From Planctomycetota bacterium (lineage in GTDB: Bacteria > Planctomycetota > Brocadiia > Brocadiales > Bathyanammoxibiaceae), in contig JACQVQ010000013.1 in the NCBI GenBank assembly GCA_016209685.1, positions 1 to 64,000 on the forward strand: DNA of 64,000 bases. Direction: 5' to 3'. The notes under the pieces were generated by a model. The model worked only from the letters and a program-made list of their open reading frames with translations. It searched no databases and was not told the DNA's origin. This document shows positions 50,055 through 56,947 of this stretch, piece by piece (positions within the stretch are counted from its first letter, which is position 1; each line of letters begins with the position of its first letter). Made by a program: the position numbers and the translations under genes.

Positions 50055-51466
50055 TCTTCCGGTGTTGTCTTAAAGGCTTTCTTGGTAAGGAGATACTTCT
50101 TCATCTTCCTGTAAAGGGTCTTGGGGTCTACCGCAGCCTCATTGGCAGATTGGTCTATCTTGCCTTTGTTCTTTTCCAGGAGTTTCTCAATGTATGTCTT
50201 TTCACAGCCATCCAGAAACTCCTCCATGGGTAGTTCCATTATCTTGTTGTCGCTGAAGTCAATATGTACCTCTTTAGTGGGAGTGGTTTCCAGCCCGGTC
50301 TTTGGGAGGTCTATGTAGGTAATGGTGTCTCCCCTGGCCATAATCACTGCCCTTTCCATTAGGTTTTCTAATTCCCTGACGTTGCCCGGCCAGTGGTACC
50401 CCATCATGGTATTTAAGACGTCCTGTGAGATTTCCCTTATCTCCTTCTTCATGGCCTTGCTATATTTTTCCAGAAAGGAGGTGGCAAGGAGGGGTATATC
50501 CTCCTTCCTCTCTCTTAATGGGGGTAAGGTTATGGGGAAGACGTTCAGGCGGTAGAAGAGGTCTTCTCTGAACCTCCCTTCCGCCAGCTCTTTTTTTAAG
50601 TCTTTATTAGTGGCGGCGATAACCCTTACATCCACCTTGATAACCTCGTTGCCTCCTACCCTCTCCAACTCCCTTTCCTGTAAGACCCGGAGGAGTTTGG
50701 ACTGGATGGAGGGGGACATGTTGGAGGTCTCGTCAAAGAATATGGTCCCATTGTTTGCAAATTCAAACTTGCCTACCCGCCTGCTGGTGGCCCCCGTGAA
50801 GGCCCCTTTTTCGTAGCCGAAGAGTTCGCTCTCCAGGAGGCTTTCTGGCATGGCGCTACAGTTTACTGCCACAAAGGGTTTCCCCTTTCTGTTGCTGTGC
50901 ATGTGGATGGTCCTGGCTACCAGCTCTTTCCCCGTGCCCGTCTCTCCTGTGATAAGGACGGTGGCATCGGCCTGGGAGACGGTAAGGATTAGGTCGTAGA
51001 CCTCTTGCATCTTAGGGCTTTTCCCTATGATGCGGTTCAGGCTGTACCTTTGCTCTAGTTCCTGGCGTAACGCCTTTATTTCCCTTATCAGTTTTTGTTT
51101 CTCTAATACCTTCTGGACGGCCAGTTTAATCTCCTCGGCGGAGATAGGTTTGGTGATATAGTCTGAGGCGCCCGACCTCATGGCCTCTACGGCATTCTGT
51201 ATACTCCCAAAGGCGGTCATCATTATTACCATAGTATCCGGGGAGAACTTTTTTAATCCCTTTAGCACCTGTATGCCGTCCATCCCTGGCATCTTCAGGT
51301 CTATAATGGCCAGGTCAAACTGCTCCTTCTGGCAGGTGTTGAGGGCAAGTTCACCGTTAGTGGCAGTGCTGACGGCATATCCGTCCTTTGAGAGCAACAT
51401 GTGGACACTGCCAAGGACGTACTCATCGTCTTCAACGATAAGGATCTTCTTTCTTGTGGCTTCCAT
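50051..51466 (-). CDS. Sigma-54-dependent response regulator, NtrC/AtoC type
   Basis: 471 residues. Receiver domain 1-120 with phospho-acceptor D56 (LAIIDLKMPGMDG) and acidic pocket VEDDE; linker coiled coil 120-140; AAA+ domain 145-385 with Walker A GETGTGKE (174-181), the sigma-54 contact loop GAFTGA (221-226) and Walker B TIFFDE (241-246); C-terminal Fis-type helix-turn-helix (KIDQSANEAAVDPKTLYRKMKKY). Activates sigma-54 RNA polymerase. It is encoded 0.6 kb downstream of the Amt-fused kinase on the same strand, and both sigma-54 promoter candidates nearby are likely targets. A weaker sigma-54-like site (51518-51534) precedes it. Confidence 0.94.
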   Translation of the reverse strand: MEATRKKILIVEDDEYVLGSVHMLLSKDGYAVSTATNGELALNTCQKEQFDLAIIDLKMPGMDGIQVLKGLKKFSPDTMVIMMTAFGSIQNAVEAMRSGASDYITKPISAEEIKLAVQKVLEKQKLIREIKALRQELEQRYSLNRIIGKSPKMQEVYDLILTVSQADATVLITGETGTGKELVARTIHMHSNRKGKPFVAVNCSAMPESLLESELFGYEKGAFTGATSRRVGKFEFANNGTIFFDETSNMSPSIQSKLLRVLQERELERVGGNEVIKVDVRVIAATNKDLKKELAEGRFREDLFYRLNVFPITLPPLRERKEDIPLLATSFLEKYSKAMKKEIREISQDVLNTMMGYHWPGNVRELENLMERAVIMARGDTITYIDLPKTGLETTPTKEVHIDFSDNKIMELPMEEFLDGCEKTYIEKLLEKNKGKIDQSANEAAVDPKTLYRKMKKYLLTKKAFKTTPEE

Positions 51467-51515
51467 AACGTTCTACCTTTACTCCGTACCAAATATTATT
51501 ATAAGGTACAGGGGC

Positions 51516-51545
51516 TTGACAAAACCCTTGCCAAAGCGGTATGCT
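51516..51545 (+). promoter_or_regulatory. Overlapping divergent promoters
   Basis: Plus strand: TTGACA (51516-51521), 18-bp spacer, TATGCT (51540-51545), serving the gene at 51614. The same DNA on the minus strand reads TTGGCAAGGGTTTTGTC (51534-51518), sigma-54-like with GT instead of GC at -12, facing the NtrC-type gene. Binding of one polymerase would exclude the other. Confidence 0.45.
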
Positions 51546-51613
51546 ATTTGCACTCCTCTCTAGTGGATGTTTTAGTTAATTTTATACCATTCTACCAGGG
51601 TAAGGCAAGGACT

Positions 51614-51997
51614 ATGACCACTAACAGACTAGAGCAATATCCTGTGACCTACGAACACCACGAGGTCTATGGTGAACCCTATCTAGTAGTAGACAAACTA
51701 CTTGACAAAAAGAGATACCGTTACTGCAGCTTCCCGGTAACCCATCCCGTGTATAAGGGCATCGTTACTACGGCAAAGAAGTGGAAGGAGGGGAAGATTA
51801 CCCAGGAAGAGGCCCTCCTGGAATTAGAGTTCTTAGCCCTGCCCTTTGAACGATGGCTCTTTGAGATTATACGTGACATGGGCAACGACCCCACCCACCT
51901 GAAGAACGTTGTCTTTGACGACGCCCATAAAGAGGTACAGTACATCGCCTTCGTACAGCACGGGGAGGAACGGTACTACAACATCCGCTACAGATAA
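51614..51997 (+). CDS. Conserved-looking hypothetical protein
   Basis: 127 residues from MTTNRLEQYPVTYEHHEVYG. The start is chosen over the upstream frame (open from 51401) because AAGGCAAGG precedes it and a good promoter ends at 51545. Soluble, rich in Tyr, His and Glu: VVDKLLDKKRYRYCSFPVTHPVYKG, a helical middle KKWKEGKITQEEALLELEFLALPFERWLFEIIRDMG, then strands VVFDDAHKEVQYIAFVQHGEERYYNIRY. I do not recognise the family. It lies on the opposite strand between the Amt-kinase and its regulator. Confidence 0.65.
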   Translation: MTTNRLEQYPVTYEHHEVYGEPYLVVDKLLDKKRYRYCSFPVTHPVYKGIVTTAKKWKEGKITQEEALLELEFLALPFERWLFEIIRDMGNDPTHLKNVVFDDAHKEVQYIAFVQHGEERYYNIRYR

Positions 51998-52032
51998 GGT
52001 TACAGGGGACAGGGAATAGGGAGGGAAAAGAA

Positions 52033-52091
52033 TTGGAAATTGTAAACTGTAAATTTCAAATTTTAAATTTCCAATTTCCAATTTCCAATTA
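52033..52091. repeat. AATTTCCAATTT tract (family H)
   Basis: 8-nt-type AATTTCCAATTTCC units plus ACAGGGGACAGGG (52001-52018), between the convergent hypothetical gene and the Amt-kinase. Confidence 0.75.
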
Positions 52092-52103
52092 TCCTGTTAC
52101 CTG

Positions 52104-55100
52104 TTAGAGGTCCCGGGCCAAGAGTGAAGGTATGGGTAACTGTACGGATATGGTGGTGCCCTTTCCCTCCTTGCTCTTTACTTCTATAGTGCCTTTGTGG
52201 GCCTTTACGATGTTGTAGGAGACGAAGAGCCCTAGTCCGGTCCCTGCCCCCCCTTTTGTGCTGAAGAAGGGTTCAAATATCTTTCCCAGGTCTTTTTCTG
52301 GTATTCCAGAACCCGTATCAGAAAAATCTATCTTGACCCACTCGCCTCTAACCCCCGTCTTTATCTTGAGGTCCCCTCCTTCGGTCATGGCGTCTGAGGC
52401 GTTTATGATGATGTTGGTAAAGACCTGCTCCAGTTGATGTGGGTCGCAGTACACGGGGGGGAGGTGGGCGTCTAACTCCTGGAGCAGGTTTATGTTGCTT
52501 AGTCTTAATTTGCTCTCCAGGAAGTTTACCACGTTGCGGATAGAGAGGTTTACGTCCTGGCTGACCTTGCCTTCAAAGACCTGTTGGTGTGATTCAAGGA
52601 GCCTCTTTACTATCCCTGCTATCCGGTTGCAACCCCTTATCGCCAGGTCCAGATACTTTTTCTTGTCTTCCTCCTTTGTCTCTTCTGCGTGGAGGTGGAG
52701 GTAGTTTATTATCCCTGCCAGGGGGTTGTTAATCTCGTGGGCGACGCTGGCCACAAGCCTGCCCGTAGAGGCGAGTTTTTCCATAGAGATGAGTTGATCC
52801 TCCAGCCTCTTTTTGGCGGTAATGTCTCTAAAGACGCACCGTATGGCCACCACGTTGCCCTTGTCGTCGTAGATGGGGTTATCGTTAAGGCCGACGTCTA
52901 TGACGCTCCCGTCCTTTTTCAGCAGTTGTAATTCTAATCCCTCAATGTGCAGACCTGAGAAGCGTCTGGGTAGTAAGGTCGCATAGGTCTCTCGTACCCC
53001 GGGGGGCTGGGAGTCGGAGATGGGCCTGCCCACCAGTTCTTCTTTATGGTTGTAGCCGAGCATCTTTGCACCGCTCAGGTTGCAGTCCAGGATTATGCCC
53101 TGGTTGTCATGGGTAAGATAGATGTCCGGGGCGTTGTCGTAGAGGTCCTTGTACTTCTTTTCCGATTCTCTTATCTTGATAAAGAGCCTGATGTTTTCTA
53201 TGGCTATGGCCAGTTGGGGGGCTATCTGCGTAAGGATACGGAAGTGTCTCTCTGAGAAGTTGCGGGGTCTCTTACTGGCGAAGTTAATGGTCCCGATAAC
53301 GGAACCCTTGTACTCCAGGGGATAGCCGAGCCTTGACCGTATGCCTTCCTTAAGGAGTACCTCATCAGACCAGAACTCCTTCTCCACGGTATCTTGTACA
53401 ATGTAGGGGCGGGCGGTGGTGTAGACCCTTTCCAGCAGGCTCCCCTCTCTCAAGAAGCTGTAACCCTCCCTTATGCCTGTGTCCTTGTAATCAGTATTCA
53501 GGGCAAAGACCTCAAACCTCTGTCCATCTTCCCCCATCAGGGCTATGCTTATCCTGTCAAAGTTTATTACGTTCTTTAACTCCGAACCCACGGCCTTAAA
53601 GACGTCTGTCAGGAAGCTGGAAGAGACTACCTTGTTTATGTTGTAGACAATCTCCTTTTCCGATTCTAACCTCTTCTGCTCGGTGGTATCCGTTATCACC
53701 CCCACTACACCTACGGTGTCGTTGTTACTGTCCCGTAGCGGAAAGAACCTGCTGGAGGTATAACCCTCTCTACCCCTGAGGGTGGTGTAGGGTACGTTTT
53801 CTGCCGTAGAAAATTCCCCGATTGAGGCGTAACCGATAAGCCCCTTCAGTTCTTGTCCCATGAGTTGGGGATAGACCTCCAGGACGTCCTTGCCCAGTAC
53901 CTCTTGACGGCCAACCCCTGAAATCTCCTCCATCCTCCTGTTCCAGTAGGCTATCCTATTGTCCTTATGCAGTACTACCAGGCCGTCGTACAGGGTATTT
54001 ACCACGTCCTCAAATTTCCTCTTCTGTTCTTCCAGTTCCCGTGTCCTGGCTTTTACCTTAAGTTCCAGGCCTCCCCTGGCCGCTTTGAGTTCTTCAATGA
54101 GGTGGGTGGTCTCCCGCATGTCTCTGGCTATGGTAACTGCCCCCGTTATCCCTCCCGCCTCGTCCCTCATTATAGAGCCATTGACGTTAACGGGGAGCTT
54201 CTGACCCTCCTTGGTGAAGTAATAGTTGTCAAACCCCTTGAGGAGGCCCTCCCGCAGGAGTTTCTGCAATCGGTCTTGAAAGACCGACTGTTCTTCCGCC
54301 ACCAACATGCTCAGGGGTTTGCCCACTAGCTCCTGTTTTTTAAACCCCAGGAGGCCCTCGGCAGAGGGGTTAAGGGTGAGTATCTTTCCCTGGGGGTCGG
54401 TGACCACCAGGACGTCTTGCAGGCTGTCTATAATAGCCTGCGTGTAGCTCTTCGCCTTCAGGAGTTCACTCGTCCTTTCCTTTACCTTTTGTTCCAGGAC
54501 GGCATTAACGTCTTGAAGGCGGTTAATCCTTGTAAAGTTGAGCCAGGAGGCCGTATCCTCGTACTCGGCGAGGTTTAGACCCATTATCTCTTCCTCTCGC
54601 CCCACCCTGAGCCGTGCCACCTTGTTACCTGCCCAGAAGAAAAACATGGATAGGCCGAAGGCCCAGGCAAAGGCCACAGTGACGCCAAGGAACTGGATGC
54701 CTACCTGTGAGAGCCTGTCCCCGGTCGGGAGGGTAGATAGGGGGCAGAAGAGGGCCAGGGCTATTGTGCCTATGGCCCCGCATACTCCATGGACAGAGAT
54801 GGCGGCCACGGGGTCGTCTATCTTCAAGACTTTTTCAAAGAGGTCTCTTGCCAGGAGTACCAGTACCCCTGCTAACACCCCCACCACAGCGGCCCCCCAG
54901 GGGTGGAGTCTGTTAGAACCAGCGGTTACGGCCACAAGGCCACCCAGTACCCCTATAAGTACGTCCACACCATCCAGTCTCTTATTTCTGACCCAACTAT
55001 AGAGGATGGCCGAACAACCGGCCGCCCCAGCGGCAATATTGGTGTTGGAGATCACCAGGGCAATCTTTACATCTGCCCTGAGCATAGACCCCCCATTAAA

Positions 55101-55895
55101 CCCGAACCAGCCAAACCACAAGAAGAAGGTCCCTATGGTGGCAATGGGGATGTTATGCTGGCCCATCCGGTTAACCGTCCCGTCCTTGTTGTACTTACCT
55201 ATCCTGGGACCCACTAATATGGCCCCCGCCAGGGCTACCCACCCCCCTATAGAATGGACTACTGTGGAACCGGCAAAGTCAACAAAGCCCATCCTGCCCA
55301 GCCATCCCGCCTGGTCATGTATCCATATATTCCCCCAGACCCAGTGACCAAATATGGGATAAATCACGCACACCATCACGACCGTGCACCATATATGGAC
55401 GAACATCCGCGTCCTCTCGGCCATGGCCCCGGTAAATATAGTGGCGGCCGTCCCAGCGAATACTACCTGGAAGAAGGCGAAGGCGAAGCCCAGAGGGACC
55501 TTATCCACGTCCATAAAGCAGAAGTGACTGGCGCCTACAAGCCCTGCCTGGCTATCCCCGAACATCAGGCCAAAACCAGCGAGGAAGTAGGCTACTGAGG
55601 CTATTATGAACACTACGATGTTCTTTATGGAGATGTTTATGGCATTCTTCGCCTGGACGAAACCGGCCTCCAGGGCCGTAAAGCCTACCTGCATAAAGAA
55701 GACCATGCAGGCCGCCACGACCAGCCATACGACGTCCGGATTTCTTCCCTCAGGAGGAGTGGCCCCACCACCCATGGAAAGGCCGCCCCCCTGGGCATAG
55801 GCACTCTCTGGCGATAGTGTAGCCCCCGTTGCCAGCCAACAAAGGGTCAGCAGTAGTGGGAGGGGCGTTAGCAGGATATATTTTCTATCAGACAT
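52104..55895 (-). CDS. Ammonium-sensing hybrid: Amt channel domain fused to PAS-PAS-GAF-PAS histidine kinase
   Basis: 1263 residues. Signal peptide 1-34 (ends ESAYA), Amt domain about 54-440 with both pore histidines (H214 in STVVHSIGG, H369 in ISVHGVCG), coiled-coil link 445-482, PAS 482-596, coiled coil 600-625, PAS 626-742, GAF 755-900, PAS 912-1028, HisKA with phospho-acceptor H1053 (VAHEINNPLAG), HATPase 1145-1258 (N-box NIIINASDAM, DTGSGIP, GTGLGL). Anammox bacteria encode Amt-kinase fusions; Ks-Amt5 of Kuenenia was shown to be an ammonium sensor. This version has an unusually long cytoplasmic input section: three PAS and one GAF. Output is presumably the adjacent NtrC-type regulator. 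The ATG has no ribosome site and lies only about 3 nt after the predicted sigma-54 start. Confidence 0.94.
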   Translation of the reverse strand: MSDRKYILLTPLPLLLTLCWLATGATLSPESAYAQGGGLSMGGGATPPEGRNPDVVWLVVAACMVFFMQVGFTALEAGFVQAKNAINISIKNIVVFIIASVAYFLAGFGLMFGDSQAGLVGASHFCFMDVDKVPLGFAFAFFQVVFAGTAATIFTGAMAERTRMFVHIWCTVVMVCVIYPIFGHWVWGNIWIHDQAGWLGRMGFVDFAGSTVVHSIGGWVALAGAILVGPRIGKYNKDGTVNRMGQHNIPIATIGTFFLWFGWFGFNGGSMLRADVKIALVISNTNIAAGAAGCSAILYSWVRNKRLDGVDVLIGVLGGLVAVTAGSNRLHPWGAAVVGVLAGVLVLLARDLFEKVLKIDDPVAAISVHGVCGAIGTIALALFCPLSTLPTGDRLSQVGIQFLGVTVAFAWAFGLSMFFFWAGNKVARLRVGREEEIMGLNLAEYEDTASWLNFTRINRLQDVNAVLEQKVKERTSELLKAKSYTQAIIDSLQDVLVVTDPQGKILTLNPSAEGLLGFKKQELVGKPLSMLVAEEQSVFQDRLQKLLREGLLKGFDNYYFTKEGQKLPVNVNGSIMRDEAGGITGAVTIARDMRETTHLIEELKAARGGLELKVKARTRELEEQKRKFEDVVNTLYDGLVVLHKDNRIAYWNRRMEEISGVGRQEVLGKDVLEVYPQLMGQELKGLIGYASIGEFSTAENVPYTTLRGREGYTSSRFFPLRDSNNDTVGVVGVITDTTEQKRLESEKEIVYNINKVVSSSFLTDVFKAVGSELKNVINFDRISIALMGEDGQRFEVFALNTDYKDTGIREGYSFLREGSLLERVYTTARPYIVQDTVEKEFWSDEVLLKEGIRSRLGYPLEYKGSVIGTINFASKRPRNFSERHFRILTQIAPQLAIAIENIRLFIKIRESEKKYKDLYDNAPDIYLTHDNQGIILDCNLSGAKMLGYNHKEELVGRPISDSQPPGVRETYATLLPRRFSGLHIEGLELQLLKKDGSVIDVGLNDNPIYDDKGNVVAIRCVFRDITAKKRLEDQLISMEKLASTGRLVASVAHEINNPLAGIINYLHLHAEETKEEDKKKYLDLAIRGCNRIAGIVKRLLESHQQVFEGKVSQDVNLSIRNVVNFLESKLRLSNINLLQELDAHLPPVYCDPHQLEQVFTNIIINASDAMTEGGDLKIKTGVRGEWVKIDFSDTGSGIPEKDLGKIFEPFFSTKGGAGTGLGLFVSYNIVKAHKGTIEVKSKEGKGTTISVQLPIPSLLARDL

Positions 55896-55909
55896 GGTCT
55901 AGAAGTATG

Positions 55910-55924
55910 GCAATTGGTGTGCCA
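55910..55924 (-). promoter_or_regulatory. Sigma-54 promoter in front of the Amt-kinase gene
   Basis: Minus strand TGGCACACCAATTGC: GG at 55923-55922, ten bases, GC at 55911-55910, an excellent match to TGGCAC-N5-TTGC. Predicted transcription start near 55898, next to the ATG at 55895. Confidence 0.75.
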
Positions 55925-56175
55925 CTGATTTAACATTATTGCAATTTTATCAGTTTGAAGTGCTTATGTCAAAAGGGCTGTGCTGGGTAAATTTTTAATC
56001 AGGTGTAGTTGGATGGATAAGAGTACATTGTATAGGGAAAGGCAGGGGTATGTAAGGGGGCCTTGCCCCTCGTGCCTGAAGCAGAAATCCGCCTCAGGCG
56101 GATGACTTTACAAACAACCCAAATTGTCAAGTTTGATTTAAACTAGGACAATTCTTTTGTTGCTCTCCAAATCAA

Positions 56176-56523
56176 TTAATTACCTTGCAAATCCTTTAAG
56201 GCCTTTAGCAAAAGCGGTCTTATGTGAGGTATATCTTCTTTTACCACTGCCCATACCTTTGTTAAATTTACTCCAAAATAAAAATGTATGACCTTATCCC
56301 TCATGCCGGCAATGTCTCTCCATGGTATCTCTGGGTATTTCTTGCGTGTATCTTCTGAAATGCACTTTGCAGCCTCCCCCATAATCTCAATGCATCTTAT
56401 TACCGCAAACCCCGTCTTTTCATCCTTGGCGAAATCCTCACAGCTAATTCCTTTAATAAATCTTTCAGCCCTATCCATATTTTCTATGATGTCCTTTAGA
56501 TAGAGGGTAACGTTACGCTTCAT
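56176..56523 (-). CDS. hepT: HepT-type HEPN toxin
   Basis: 115 residues, all-helical HEPN/DUF86 fold. The RNase motif R-x4-H is in AGMRDKVIHFYFGVN with the following Tyr that MntA-type partners modify. Also EIMGEAAKCISE, the conserved second helix. Paired with the nucleotidyltransferase gene (4-bp ATGA overlap). HEPN toxins of this group cut RNA and are silenced by oligo-AMPylation of the RxxxxHxY tyrosine by MntA. Confidence 0.93.
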   Translation of the reverse strand: MKRNVTLYLKDIIENMDRAERFIKGISCEDFAKDEKTGFAVIRCIEIMGEAAKCISEDTRKKYPEIPWRDIAGMRDKVIHFYFGVNLTKVWAVVKEDIPHIRPLLLKALKDLQGN

Positions 56524-56825
56524 AGATAGACCGTCTCCGCAAGGATAATTTCTTTTAACTCGTCTCTTATATCTTCCTTGGGGATAAGGTCTACCCTTAC
56601 TCCCAGAAGGTCGGTCAGGTAGTTCTCAACCCTCACAACCCATAGGAGACTCACAGGCCCTTCAAACTCAACCAATAAGTCCACATCGCTTGCCTTTTTT
56701 TGCTCTTCTCTGATGAATGAGCCAAAAATGCCTATCTCTTTCACCTTGAATCTTTTCCTTAATTCCTCCTTATGTTGTTTCAGTAAGGTCTTTATTTTCT
56801 TAAGGGTTTTCATATTTACATCCAC
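56520..56825 (-). CDS. mntA: MntA-type minimal nucleotidyltransferase antitoxin
   Basis: 101 residues. GIFGSFIREEQKKASDVDLLVEFEG is the GSx10DxD signature of the minimal nucleotidyltransferase fold; the third acidic residue is in VRVDLIPKE. First gene of the hepT/mntA toxin-antitoxin pair. Start at 56825 (MDVNMK) or 56813 (MKTLKK). Confidence 0.92.
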   Translation of the reverse strand: MDVNMKTLKKIKTLLKQHKEELRKRFKVKEIGIFGSFIREEQKKASDVDLLVEFEGPVSLLWVVRVENYLTDLLGVRVDLIPKEDIRDELKEIILAETVYL

Positions 56826-56947
56826 TCAAAAGTCCAGGGTCCTAAAAACAATCTCTGCCTTTTATAGCGTTTGTTCCAGGGGCATTTTATCACAAGGGCG
56901 GTCCTTTTCACAGAATTAAAAACTGGCTGGACAGTAGGGGTATTGCG

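Noticed and set aside
51401-51613. Extended N-terminus of the 198-codon frame
   Set aside because: Overlaps the NtrC-type gene and its own promoter; start at 51614 has a ribosome site.
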